64,000 bases of DNA from Pseudofabraea citricarpa. Lineage: Eukaryota > Ascomycota > Leotiomycetes > Helotiales > Dermateaceae. This document shows, one piece after another, positions 9,930-20,797 of this stretch. The DNA lies in the NCBI GenBank assembly GCA_029641185.1, contig JAPWGK010000004.1, positions 1,798,001 to 1,862,000 on the forward strand, in the 5' to 3' direction. Below the pieces are notes generated by a model. That model saw only the letters and a program-made list of their open reading frames with translations. It did not search any database and was not told the DNA's origin. Numbering within the stretch: the first letter of the stretch is position 1; each line of letters begins with the position of its first letter. A program made the translations under genes and the position numbers.

Positions 9930-11672
9930 ATGGCCACCCTCATTGATACTGCGACAGTCACAGCCGTGGAATCGAAAGAAAGTGGATCCGTCCAACGATC
10001 AGGCCATTCACATGTGAATGGGAAGAGACACGAAAATGGGAATGGAAGTTTGAAGACCAACGGAACCAGCAATGGCACAGCGAAACCCGTGCAGACCGCT
10101 ACCACGCTCGAGGCGTATGCGAAGAAGAAGTATAGGCATGTCGCAGCCGTGCATTCGAGACCCAGGACTTCTTGTTTGAGCCATGATTCTCAAATTGCCC
10201 CCAGTTTCCTCGGCTTCAGGAATCTTATGGTTATTGTGCTGAGTAGGTTCTTGCAGATTCCTAAAGAGTACATTGGCTGATAGGTTCTAGTCGTGGGTAA
10301 CTTGAGGCTTATGATTGAGAACTTCACCAAGGTTGGCCCCCTGAAGAGGAAAATGAGGGGTTAGGCTAATAGTTGGCAGTATGGAGTTCTTATTTGCATA
10401 CGATGCCACGATTATCGAAAACAAGACCTTGTTCTCGGTGCTGCCCTCTACTTCATCATTCCGTGCCATCTGCTGGTAGCTTTCATAATCGAGCTTGCAG
10501 CTGCTCACCAAGCCAGACAATCATTGAGAGCGAACAAGAAGAGGGAAGGGTCCACAACACCTACAGAGGAAGACAGGCGTAAATTCCAGTCGGCCTGGAA
10601 AATAATTGCTTGGTTACATGGATTGAATGCTACACTGTGTCTGCTCATCACATCAGTGATAGTATACTTCTTCATCCACCATCCCCTCATTGGGACGACG
10701 TGCGAAGTCCATGCCGTCATCGTTTGGCTGAAAACCGCCTCTTACGCATTCACAAACCGAGATATCAGACATGCATATCTTCATCCCTCGAAGCGGGAAG
10801 AAGATGCTCTACCAGAGATCTACTCGGAATGTCCATATCCGCAAAACATCACGCTCAGCAACCTCACCTATTTCTGGTGGGCGCCAACCCTGGTCTACCA
10901 GCCCGTCTACCCGAGAACAGAGAAGATTCGCTGGGTATTTGTAGCCAAGCGAATGACGGAACTTTTTGGACTCAGTGTGTTCATCTGGCTAGCAAGTGCC
11001 CAGTATGCAGCACCTGTGCTTCGCAATTCTCTCGACAAGATGGCCGCATTGGATTTGGCATCGATTTTGGAGCGGCTCATGAAACTCTCTACCATTTCTC
11101 TGGTCATTTGGCTGGCTGGGTTCTTCGCACTGTTCCAATCTTTCCTCAATGCCCTGGCTGAGGTTATGAGGTTTGGCGACCGCGAGTTCTATACTGATTG
11201 GTGGAACTCTCCCAGTGTTGGTACTTATTGGCGCACGTGGAATAAGCCAGTCTATCAATTCATGAAGCGTCACGTCTTCTCACCTCTGATTGGCAGAGGT
11301 TGGAAGTCTGGACATGCCAGTATTGCAGTTTTCGTCTTTTCGGGTGTCTTGCATGAGCTCCTTGTGGGAATCCCAACTCACAATATTATCGGTAGGTCAA
11401 ACCATATATCCATTTTAAAACATGTCTAATAAGAGATTGTAGGCGTTGCATTCATCGGTATGGTCGCTCAATTGCCTCTCATTGCAATTACATTGCCATT
11501 GGAAAAGATGAAAGGAATTAATGGGCGCATCATTGGTAATTGCATCTTCTGGGTCAGCTTCACGCTCATCGGACAACCTCTTGCAGCTCTCTTGTACTTC
11601 TTCGCTTGGCAGGCCAAATATGGCAGTGTAAGTAAGATGCCGCGATATGAACATACTGCCGTCAAGGTTTAG
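9930..11672 (+). CDS. DGAT1: Diacylglycerol O-acyltransferase 1 (DGAT1-type MBOAT)
   Basis: This multi-span ER enzyme makes triacylglycerol from diacylglycerol and acyl-CoA. Exons: 9930-10242, 10291-10331, 10380-11391, 11443-11672; introns of 48, 48 and 51 bp restore one 531-residue frame. The family signature FYTDWWN is at about 388-394 and the catalytic His lies in the VLHELLVG helix (about residue 443). The segment NLTYFWWAPTLVYQPVYPRT is characteristic of DGAT1 rather than of sterol acyltransferases. The head (1-65) is hydrophilic with Asn/Gly runs, as in other DGAT1 proteins. Without the introns the N-terminal third appears as three broken frames. A sterol O-acyltransferase (ARE) is the main alternative, but the APTL/YPRT region and the LAEVMRFGDRE block favour DGAT1. 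Confidence 0.9.
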
Positions 11673-11924
11673 GTGGTAAACGTACGGTAATATAATAAGA
11701 GGGATTTGGTTGGGCTAGGTTTAGGTTGGGCTTTTGGCATCGGTATAGATAAGTAAGCTTTTTGTCTCATACGACATAGTCGACGTGTAAATTTCTTGTT
11801 TGCCTGTTGGTTGTGACATGCTGTACTGCAGCTCTTACACACTGATGATTACTTATATCCACATGATGAACGCCTGTCTTATCCTACGTGCAGAACGCCT
11901 AGCCCAAACAAGAATCAAGTAACC

Positions 11925-12803
11925 TTACCCACAAAACGGAATGCCGACCCAAGTTCTCTTCCTATAAGACCGATACTCGTCCCCGAAGAACCCGCACAAC
12001 AGTTCCTCCTCGCCGCTGATCCTGCTATGGAAGAACTTCCACAACACAACCGCATAGCCCAACAGACAAATGACATTGCCCAGCATGAGCTGGGTCCCTA
12101 TCCCCCACCAGAAGAACCCAAAATAGCTCGGGTGTCTCAAGACGCTATAGATGCCGTCGGTGACGAGGCGGTGCGTCGGGTTATGGCGATGCTGGACGAT
12201 ATGGTTGAAGTTCGTGCCGGCTTGGCACATGGCCACGGTCCTGATACTCTGTCCGAGGATAATCAAGATCAGACCGGCGACCGTGATTGGTAGAGGGAGC
12301 GAGGACGTGTTGGGGATATGTAATATATTGGAGAGTAGGCATTCGCACAGCGCAGCTGTGTGCGCGATCGTATATGCTGATCCGTTGGAGGATAAAAGGA
12401 AGGACGAGATGCTCGCCGAGGGTGTGTTGTAGTGCGCCGTCGTCAGGAACTCGAGAAAGTGGAAGAGTGACAACAGGGATAGGAAGAATGGTGCGCGCCA
12501 GAGGGGCGAGGTTGTGCTGAGCAGGAGATAGAACGTTGCTGTGCTGGATAGGGCGAGGGAGATGCCGAGCAGGAATGAACGGCCTGCGATGCCTGAGAGG
12601 GATTTCTTCTGTGCAGGGAAGTATTGTTTCTCGAAGAGCGTCAGAGCTTCGTTGATGCTGGGTTGTTCTTGGGCTTGTGAATGCGAATTGTTCTGGGGGC
12701 CGGCCCCGAGTCCGCCATTCGAGAGCTGTCTGAATGTAGGTCTTGCTGTTGAATGGTGTTCCCCCAGATGGCTGGATGAAATATCTTCGGTTGAAGAATC
12801 CAT
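11925..12803 (-). CDS. STE14: Protein-S-isoprenylcysteine O-methyltransferase
   Basis: The enzyme methylates the C-terminal prenylcysteine of CAAX proteins (Ras, a-type pheromone) at the ER membrane, using S-adenosylmethionine. The single exon encodes 292 residues: a hydrophilic head of about 70, then several membrane spans. The diagnostic ICMT core follows: AGTNFNHIV, RLVTDGIYSVLRHPSYFGFF (RHPxYxGF), and the C-terminal EEELLCGFFGDEYRSYRKR. All substrate-binding landmarks of the family are intact. The ATG at 12803 opens a head typical of fungal homologs. A 286-codon frame on the same strand in another phase (12181-13041) is an artefact. Upstream, 323 bp separate it from the divergent acetyltransferase. 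Confidence 0.93.
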   Translation of the reverse strand: MDSSTEDISSSHLGEHHSTARPTFRQLSNGGLGAGPQNNSHSQAQEQPSINEALTLFEKQYFPAQKKSLSGIAGRSFLLGISLALSSTATFYLLLSTTSPLWRAPFFLSLLSLFHFLEFLTTAHYNTPSASISSFLLSSNGSAYTIAHTAALCECLLSNILHIPNTSSLPLPITVAGLILIILGQSIRTVAMCQAGTNFNHIVQHRHNPTHRLVTDGIYSVLRHPSYFGFFWWGIGTQLMLGNVICLLGYAVVLWKFFHSRISGEEELLCGFFGDEYRSYRKRTWVGIPFCG

Positions 12804-13126
12804 GGCGGTGTGCTGTAATTAGAGGTTGGTTACCTGTAGAGAGATTGTGACATGCTTGAGAGCGGGAAGAGTGGGCTGGACCGAGGAGAGCCTTGGGATA
12901 CTCTTTTGGTTTGCTCTTGTCGTTGTGTCGAGACGAGGCTGAAGATGAATAATAATAACAAGAGATTCTGCCAGCGCTAGTCTTCTTGCATGCCACACCG
13001 CCCAGCCTTGATCCCACATTTGATCGGTGTCTACTTATCAAGATGGTGTCACATACTGTCTTTCCATGTTGTAACTATCAAACCAGGGTATTCTTGAATT
13101 TCATTACATCCAAACTAATAGACAAT
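12804..13126. promoter_or_regulatory. Divergent promoter region STE14 / sugar acetyltransferase
   Basis: The 323-bp interval lies between the two start codons and must contain both promoters. Upstream ATGs at 12986 and 13040, in frame with the acetyltransferase, would lengthen it, but the encoded residues do not look like the family. Confidence 0.45.
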
Positions 13127-14007
13127 ATGGATAGTACCAACGGAACCACAGATGCTATCAACGAAACTGTGGCTGGAAGTGTGATAAATAGCCAAAACGG
13201 GAATACTGCAGCGATTGACGAGCAGGAAAATGAAGCCCGAATGCTGAGGGGACGATTGTATTACGCTTTCTTGCCAGGCCTCACTGCCAAAAGAAATCGG
13301 TGTCACCACGCTTGTCATCGCTTCAACCAGGCTGGTGAACAGCCTCGTAGGAGGCTCGTAGAACTTTGGAGGGAGTGAGTATTAAAGTAGCATTCTTTAT
13401 CTCGTTACCCTGCTCCTATATTTCCTTAACTTCTACTTAAAGACAGTCGTGTCTGATTGTTTTTCCAGCATCGTGGATGACCATTCCCCTCTCCCACCAC
13501 CTGGAGTTAATGATGAGGAGGATTTTACACTCCTCGCCGATGAGCCTTATATTGATGGCCCTATTAGAGTAGACTATGGAACTAATCTAAGGTATAGCTT
13601 TCAGGACATCCTTCCCTAACTCTGTACTCATTGTGACTAGGTTCGGTAAAGGAGTCTACATTAACTTCAACAGTACCTGGTTGGACACTTGTTTGATAAC
13701 TGTTGGAGATCGTACCCTCATCGGGCCCAACTGTTCCTTCTATAGCGGTACACATCCCGTTGATCCAGATTTGCGTAACGGAATCAAGGGGCCTGAGTTA
13801 GGAAAACCAATCATAATTGGCAAGGATTGTTGGCTTGGCGGCAACGTGACTGTGCTTCCAGGTATAACGATCGGTGATGGGTCAGTAGTGGGTGCCGGAA
13901 GTGTCGTCACCAAGGACGTTCCCAATGGCGTTATTGCAGCAGGAAATCCTTGCCGTGTGATAAGAGGAATCACTAGGCAAGGCGATAACATCCGGCCTCC
14001 TTCGTAG
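13127..14007 (+). CDS. Maltose/galactoside-type sugar O-acetyltransferase (hexapeptide-repeat)
   Basis: Exons 13127-13374, 13469-13591 and 13641-14007 give 245 residues. An N-terminal maltose-acetyltransferase (Mac) helical domain (NEARMLRGRLYYAFLPGLT, then CHRFNQ) precedes a left-handed beta-helix built from hexapeptide repeats (LITVGDRTLIGPNCSFY, then IGKDCWLGGNVTVLPG, then GDGSVVGAGSVVTKDVP). The catalytic His is in SGTHPVDPD. The fold acetylates sugar hydroxyls from acetyl-CoA; the true substrate cannot be read from sequence. The splice joins fall at WR|DIVDD and NL|RFGKG and restore family-conserved blocks. The first intron is 94 bp, the second 49 bp. It ends 58 bp from the convergent TMEM170-family gene. 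Confidence 0.88.
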
Positions 14008-14065
14008 GAGTGCGCTCAGTTTTCTGTATAGGATTGGTATTATTTGGACGGCAAGACGTAGATTT

Positions 14066-14665
14066 CTAGAGCGCATCTTGAATCGAAAACGAAGATAGAA
14101 TCAAGACCAGGACATTGATCATTGCCCATATAAAAGGAATCCATGTTGACATCTTGAAGTAACCCGCGTTGTATACTGCTCCGAGTCTAATATAAGGTCA
14201 GTACCTTAACACACGAATGATTGAGCATCTTCCATATCATGATGCACTTCGAAAAGATGCTTCTCTTTCAGGGACATAACCAGGTACACTTACATCAAGC
14301 CAACGAAGCTTCCAGCTAACAAAGCCTCAATACCTGCAAGTATAGCATAGACCACGGGTATCAACCAGACATATTTCCAAGCTGATTTGCCCTTCCCAAG
14401 CTGCATGGCAACAGCGAAAGCCGCTACGACCATGTGGAAACTTCCAAAGATTATCAGGGTCCATAGTAAGGTGTACCGCCAGATATCGCGAGGATAGTAC
14501 AGGTAATTTGCAACGCCGGGAGCTGCTCTGTAGGGCCAATACAAGCCAGGAAATACCGGGGTCGAGTAGTCCAAGGGTGCAGGATTCGAGAGACGTGCAC
14601 TGTAGATAGAATGAGTATGGTCCATAAGGCAGATGTACACAGGGATGAGCTTACTTGAATGCCAT
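14066..14665 (-). CDS. TMEM170-family integral membrane protein
   Basis: Three exons (14655-14665, 14294-14599, 14066-14186; minus strand) encode 145 residues. The first exon is only 11 bases, ATGGCATTCAA. The protein has a short lumenal/cytosolic head (PGLYWPYRAAPG), then the family block YYPRDIWRYTLLWTLIIFGS, followed by three predicted membrane helices. The last exon supplies LGAVYNAGYFKMSTWIPFIW and a hydrophobic end (QDAL). The splice join GL|I-LGAVYN fits exactly. Animal TMEM170 proteins shape ER sheets and the nuclear envelope; the same role here is inference. An unspliced reading stops early at 14290 and would lose the last helix. It is divergent from PEX8, with 219 bp between start codons. 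Confidence 0.85.
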
Positions 14666-14884
14666 GCTGGCAGAGGAAACTAGGGAGATGTCTGCTTGTT
14701 GATGTGGAATGTGACCAAGAGTCAGCCTTGCGAAGTCGAAATTAGGTGGTTGGAGAGCTGACCGCCGAAGGGACGGAAGGCTGAGAATGCCTCGGCTACA
14801 ACCTCCGAAATACATCACAAGCTGTCTTGGACGAGTACAACTTCATTATAACATGGAATATTATTGCATTTACAACTTATAATC

Positions 14885-16948
14885 ATGCCGCCTGATCGCC
14901 TGCTCACGACAGTGCTTCGTGCATACCAAGGACCTCCCGATCCATCTCAGACTAACAAGATCTTGTCTACCACGACTTCACTCCTCACAACTCTCTCGAA
15001 CCCACTTAATGTCACGCTCCTTACCTCCCAACTTCTGATCGCGCCGGCAATATGGGATCAAGTAGACGGACTTAGAACATGCTTGCGCATAATCAGCATC
15101 TTCAATACCGCAGCAATAACTGTTCGTAAACACGCATTAGAAGGGAAGAATGTCATGCAACCAAGACAACTACATGGAGGCGGAATCAGTTGTGATGATT
15201 GGGCAAGAGCAGTGGTTAAAGGTGCAGATGATCGGTCCCGGAGATGGCAACACGTTCTAGTTATATGTGGAGTGCTGCTCGGTATGGAAAGCCAGAATAG
15301 ACAAGGCCTCTCCCATGGCTTGCGGACGACGCTCGAGGATGCTATGGTCACCGCAGCTAACCTGGCGCTGGAAGAATCTCCATCGCACGGAGGACTAGAG
15401 TCTGATTCTGTGGTTCTGGCTTTGAACCATTCATTTCCAATTTTATCGGATACCATCCGAGCCGGACTGGACTATGATAGACTGTTGATGGTTACGGTCA
15501 AGACAATCACATCCGTCGAAGGATACCAAGAAGGCTACTTTCTTGAGGCCATTGACTATGATGTTAAACAATACCAAGAGAGCAAGTTTGACTGGTCTGC
15601 AAAGTCGGCGTCGTTCTTTCAGATGCAAAAGCTTGCTACCAAGCCGCTCATAACATCAATGGGTCCATTATCAAGGCTGGTGGCTCATGCAGTTGAAAAT
15701 GCAAAGAACCCAATGCTTCTGGTCGAAGTTCGCCATCACCTCCTTGAGTTTTCAAACAGGCTTCGAACTGGATGGCAGCGAAACAAACTTTCTGAGCTTG
15801 ATCCTTCAGAAGAAGAGACGTATCTCACACCTGATACACAACAAGTTACACTTCCTGTACTGTGGCAGGTATTGAAATCAGCCATGTTTGCCACAGTTGT
15901 GATATTAAGAGCTATTATCGGAAGAACATTAATTGACCCGACGCTCTCTGGTAGGGACGTTGTCCCCTGGACAGCATCACAGAGTTTGCTGATTCTGCAA
16001 AACATCCATTTCATCTCTTCAAGGATGGGATCAAATGCTTTTTCGGCATACACTTTTGTCTATATGACCTCAATTGATATTCTCTCACGATACCCTGTGG
16101 AATCGAGGGAATATTTGAAAACAGTTATCCCCGAAGCAGCAGGTCACATCCCGGATCATCCTCTTCTACGGAATTCAGACCTGTTCTATCTCAATACTGC
16201 TGAACACTTTACTCTCATTCTGTCACCAGCAGATAACGAGATCCTGATTGCCACACCCGCTTCGCCTTACCTAAATCCAACTGCCAACAAGAACCTCCTT
16301 GAGATCTTTGAAGCTGCTCACAGCGCCATGCTGGCAGTTTTTGCTGCTCCGCAAAATGCAGATCTCACTGCGAAGCTGATACCTTTCTATGTCGACTCCC
16401 TTTTCAGCTCCTTTCCCACAAACCTATCTCCCAGACAATTCCGCTTCGCTTTCAAATCTTTACTACAAATCACCACACCACCATCTCCTCTTTCAGCCTC
16501 GCAACCACAACTATCGGAGACACTCTTAGAACTTCTTCACCACCGCGCTCTCGGTGCACCTACAAACCCCCTACCACCTGCTTTATCAATCAAAAGTTCT
16601 GAAGACGCCCAAGCACAATCTACTGCACCTCCACTTTCCGAACAAGCAGTACTCGCCTTGACACTATTGGACTCAATGTCAAATCTTCCATTGAGTATAT
16701 TAGAGGAATGGTTGTCACTTTCAGCAGATTTGGTGAATACCATTGAGGATGGAACAACGAGAGAGCACTGTAAGACGCGCTTCTGGGAGATGATGGAGAG
16801 TGGAGAGATGGATGTTGAGAGGAGCGCTATTTGTGTAGCGTGGTGGAGTACTAGAGGAGGAAGGGAGCAGGTGCTTTGTGGCAGACAGAAGTTTGAAGGT
16901 CCTTTCATGAGTGGCGGTCTACGGAGCAAGGATGGAAGTAGGTTATGA
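14885..16948 (+). CDS. PEX8: Peroxin 8 (intraperoxisomal membrane-associated import factor)
   Basis: This is an intronless 687-residue, mostly helical protein without obvious membrane spans. Length, start (MPPDRLLTTVLRAYQG) and overall helical-repeat character match Pex8 of filamentous fungi. Pex8 joins the docking and RING-finger complexes of the peroxisomal matrix import machinery from the lumenal side. The C-terminus reads SRL, a good PTS1 signal, which is what Pex8 should carry and supports the call independently. An ATG 21 bases upstream (14864) would add only MHLQLII; I prefer 14885. The remaining doubt is that Pex8 is poorly conserved, so the call rests on overall resemblance plus the PTS1. 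Confidence 0.75.
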   Translation: MPPDRLLTTVLRAYQGPPDPSQTNKILSTTTSLLTTLSNPLNVTLLTSQLLIAPAIWDQVDGLRTCLRIISIFNTAAITVRKHALEGKNVMQPRQLHGGGISCDDWARAVVKGADDRSRRWQHVLVICGVLLGMESQNRQGLSHGLRTTLEDAMVTAANLALEESPSHGGLESDSVVLALNHSFPILSDTIRAGLDYDRLLMVTVKTITSVEGYQEGYFLEAIDYDVKQYQESKFDWSAKSASFFQMQKLATKPLITSMGPLSRLVAHAVENAKNPMLLVEVRHHLLEFSNRLRTGWQRNKLSELDPSEEETYLTPDTQQVTLPVLWQVLKSAMFATVVILRAIIGRTLIDPTLSGRDVVPWTASQSLLILQNIHFISSRMGSNAFSAYTFVYMTSIDILSRYPVESREYLKTVIPEAAGHIPDHPLLRNSDLFYLNTAEHFTLILSPADNEILIATPASPYLNPTANKNLLEIFEAAHSAMLAVFAAPQNADLTAKLIPFYVDSLFSSFPTNLSPRQFRFAFKSLLQITTPPSPLSASQPQLSETLLELLHHRALGAPTNPLPPALSIKSSEDAQAQSTAPPLSEQAVLALTLLDSMSNLPLSILEEWLSLSADLVNTIEDGTTREHCKTRFWEMMESGEMDVERSAICVAWWSTRGGREQVLCGRQKFEGPFMSGGLRSKDGSRL

Positions 16949-17379
16949 ATAGCATGAACGTGGAAAAAGATATGGTGGGTTAGGAGTCAAAATGGGTGTT
17001 TAGGAAAGGGGATTTGGTGATGGATGTTGAGTCTTAAGCAGCTTTACGTTAGGGAATCGCCGGAAAGATATTTACATTTACCATGTGTATGAAAAAGTCT
17101 TTGTGTTATTTTACTTCAGGGACTTTTTTATTTATTTATAAGTTTTATATTTGAATTGTTATTCGAGGATGACAAGATAATGGATATTGACTCAATAATT
17201 TGCTATTTGTTGAACACAGGAACCTCAAGGTGAGGTACCAAATACAGAATGACTCGGTCTTCGGCAATATATTAATCCATGACCGCGCTAGTACTTTCTC
17301 CTCGTGATCACGGCGCGTCTCCCATCATTCTCGCTCCGTGACCGACTCAAAATCCATCAAAGAATGACACGAGCCTAGA
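16949..17379. other. Intergenic PEX8 - PFS2
   Basis: Holds the PEX8 3' region, a T-rich stretch near 17100-17165, and the PFS2 promoter and leader. No gene seen apart from the tiny upstream ORF listed separately. Confidence 0.5.
17364..17378 (+). promoter_or_regulatory. Minimal upstream ORF of PFS2 (Met-Thr-Arg-Ala-stop)
   Basis: An ATG at 17364 opens a four-codon frame that stops at 17376-17378, one base before the PFS2 start codon at 17380. If transcribed, a scanning ribosome meets it first; its -3 base is A, so it should be recognised. This spacing would force leaky scanning or local re-initiation. Confidence 0.45.
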
Positions 17380-19561
17380 ATGGCATACGAACAGCGCGAT
17401 TTTGGTGGGGGAGGTGCCGGCGGTGGAGCTGGAGGGTTTGATGGAGGTGGCGGAGGCGCCCCTGCTGGTGCTGGAAGGGGAAGAGGAAAACGTGAGCAGT
17501 ACTTTCTTACCTTGTTTCTGGATGATGTTGTCATCTTCGATCATATGCTTCAAGTGAGGCTCTGGTTGTTGGCTGATTGTCTTGTCGTTTTGAGTGGCTT
17601 GTTGGCTGCTTTGCTAGGAAGTCGGCTACGCTTCTGTTTGGCGCTGTGTTTTCTTCAACTGTCAAGCGACAGCACCTTGAAGATCATACCTGAGGTATTT
17701 CCTTGACGAAGAACTTGGTCTTATCTGTTGCCTGTTGCCGTATTTAATAAGAAGGAAAAGATATCTCTCATATCTCTCACATCATCTACCCTGGTTGAGG
17801 CCATTCGTACTAACATTTGTCACTATGTAGGTGCGGTCACTGATTACAGTGCAACCATGATACATTGGATGCGAAATAGACAGCCAAGATGGAAAGAAGT
17901 GAAAGGAGAGAGAGAAAGACCGAGTCCAAGTTATATTCAAGATGTAAGCTCAGATCTAAGACAAGAGGGCGTCAGCTGACAAGATTCAGATGCTTCCACC
18001 ACTAGCAAGAAAGAATAACCCTGCAGATTCTGTACCAGCTAAACATTTACATTCATCACTTAACAAAATTAAGCATCCAGTCAATGTTGTTCGATGGACA
18101 CCAGAAGGACGACGGTTACTCACAGCTTCAAGCAGCGGAGAGTTTACATTATGGAATGGCACGGGTTTTAACTTTGAGACAATTATGCAAGCACATGATG
18201 TTGCTATTCGAGCTCTACAATACTCGCATAGCGATGACTGGCTTTTGTCAGCAGATCACGATGGTATTATCAAATACTGGCAGCCTAATTTCAACAATGT
18301 CAAGGTCATCCAAGGGCATAGTGACCCTATCAGAGACTTGGCCTTCAGTCCGAACGACTCCAAGTTTGTCACAGCTTCAGATGACTCTACTCTGAAGATA
18401 TTCGACTTTGCTGGTGGTGTTGAAGAATCAAGTATGACAGGGCATGGTTGGGATGCGAAAAGCGTTGACTGGCATCCTCAGAAAGGATTGATCGTTTCAG
18501 GATCTAAAGATCATTCAGTCAAGTTGTGGGATCCTCGTACAGATCGATGTCTCACAACACTCCATGGCCATAAGAACACCATCACAAAGGTTCTTTTTGA
18601 ACGAATAAACGGACAGTGTCTTGCAACGGCAGCTCGGGATCAGACAGCTCGAATTTTCGACCTGCGTATGATGAGGGATGTGCTCCATCTCAAGGGCCAT
18701 GAGAAGGATATTTCTACTATGACATGGCATCCTATCCATCCTGGATTTCTCAGTACCGGTGGTGCCGATGGTTCCTTATTCCATTACCTACTCGACGAAC
18801 CTAATACTCCTCCTGATCAGCCGCCATCTCTTGCACCGTGGGATACCGCAGACCCTATGAACGCAGCAGCTCAAACAATCTACCCAGCTCACAAAGTCAC
18901 TTATGCTCATGACTTCGCCGTCTGGTCTTTGGACTGGCATCCTCTTGGTCACATTCTCGCTTCCGGGTCCAATGATCGTGTTACGCGATTCTGGACTCGT
19001 GCTCGACCAGGCGAGTCAGAATGCTTTCAAGATCGCTATCATCTTGGTGAAGCAGCCGCCGAAGCACAAGGTACATGGGATCGACGCGGTAATAGACGAC
19101 AAAGACAAGAGGAAGAAGAACAGGAAGTGGAAGATGAAATGGAAGGACTCGTTGACCAGAAAATGCCTGCGAGATCATCTGGCTTGCCTGGTATTCCTGG
19201 TTTACCTGGACTAGGCGGTGCAGCACCAAACTTACCAGGTCTGGGCAATGCTGCAGTTCCACCACCGCCTCCCCCAGGTTTCCCGCCCATGGATCCAACC
19301 AAACTCGCTGAGATGTTCAGATCAGCAGGCTTATCAGGACTACCTCCGCCCCCTCCACCTCCTGGAATGCTCCCCTTACAATTCTCACCTGGGTTCATGC
19401 CTCCTGGCAATGTTGCCGGGCCACCACCTCCACCCCCACCACCTGTGCAGGAACCACCTTCAACTGGTGGTGGTTCGATTCGCAGAAGAGCACCTCTGCC
19501 GAGTCAGCAAGAGAGCCTGGAGATGATTCAGCGGCAGGGGCAGTTCAAGCGCGCAAGATGA
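17380..19561 (+). CDS. PFS2: Polyadenylation factor subunit 2 (WDR33-type WD40 protein)
   Basis: This is the core subunit of the cleavage and polyadenylation factor, recognising the pre-mRNA 3' end signal. Exons 17380-17491, 17831-17943 and 17990-19561 give 598 residues. The head is extremely Gly-rich (about 9-36). The conserved lead-in ([14 protein letters not shown], then [12 protein letters not shown]) precedes seven WD repeats (about residues 95-400; for example [35 protein letters not shown]). The tail (about 450-590) is Pro/Gly-rich with [12 protein letters not shown] and polyproline runs, as in fungal Pfs2/WDR33. The first intron is long for this window (339 bp), the second 46 bp. Joins restore GRGKR|AVTDYS and YIQD|MLPP. 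Confidence 0.95.
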
Positions 19562-20797
19562 GGACCTAAAAAGGCTGTAGGAATAGAATTCAGTGACTTG
19601 GCATTTGCGAAGGAGTTTGATGGAGTTGATTATTGGTGGTGGGAGCAATCGAATTGAATCGCATCCGATGTATGAAGTAGATTATAGCATTGAAAAAGAA
19701 ACCGATTTTTCCTGAAATGAAGTGCCTAATGTGAAGGTGATGTGCCGGCTGCAGATGCTCTGAGAACTTTATTTATGAGATGCACTTTAGTTCTTGACTG
19801 AATTAAAGCAAGCAAGTGCCTCAATAAGACTTAGGTCATGTACTTTCAATTCAAGACGATAGGCCTCCTGGCCCTTTTCCCACTCATGGCTGAGAAAATA
19901 TTCACGTAATCGCGTCAATAAAGCAAAGTGAGATCCTATTATTTACCTACCTAGGTACTCTATCAGTGCATCAATCAGTCAACCAGTCAACCAACTCCCA
20001 TCTCCGAATTATCCCTTCCAAACCCCCATAAACACCTCCCCTCCTGCCTCTCTTCTTTCCTTCACAAAAAGAAGTAGCAAGTCGCAAGACAGCAACGCCT
20101 TCAAAAACACGTACATACCTTCCTCGTCGCCATTTTCCATCCGGGCATTCCATAGTCGTGCAGACGACGAACTCGTCCTTCAACCCGGTATTTTATCTTA
20201 CGATGGGGATTTGGGAACGGGAGAGGGGAACGTTGACAACCGAAGTAGGACTGACAACGGTATGGTTCTGAAGGTGAATTTTCAGGGGGGTCTGAGCGGT
20301 TCTAGGAGATGAAGAACGGGGAGGTTGTGTAGGATAGGGAGTTGGGCGTGCTTGCTTGCTTGCTTCATGCGACGTGGGGTGGCGGTTGCTCTTTTGCTTC
20401 GCAGCTCTTTCTCTACCTCTGTGGAGGAAAATGGAAGAATGGAAAGCAGTGAGGGGTTGTTTTTATAGGTTTGGGAGGAGTAGCAAGGAGTGGGATTGAG
20501 TCGGCGGGAAAATCGAAGAGAGGGGAATCAGAGGTGCCGAGAAGAAGTTAATGTGAAGTACAAATTGTTGTAGGGTATGAATATCTAAACGATTATTGGT
20601 TGTTCTCTACCTGCGCCCGCTCGCATACATGCTCCGTTCTGATATAGGTATATATACAGTATCGAGACTTCTGAAAATGCCCAAGAAATACAACGCCATT
20701 CCCATGATTATTGCTGAACCCCTTTATGATGCTAATAAGAACATTGTGCTCTCGCGAGCTTGATCCTACACTTTATATGACCACCGTCGCTCAGCTC
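19562..20797. other. Intergenic PFS2 - NUC1 (convergent)
   Basis: It contains 3' regions of both genes. A short minus frame (19971-20183) has no recognisable features. No supported gene is seen. Confidence 0.5.

Noticed and set aside
12181..13041. 286-codon minus-strand frame overlapping STE14
   Set aside because: It is a shifted frame over STE14 with Arg/His/Pro-rich random composition; STE14 has clear family motifs in the other frame.
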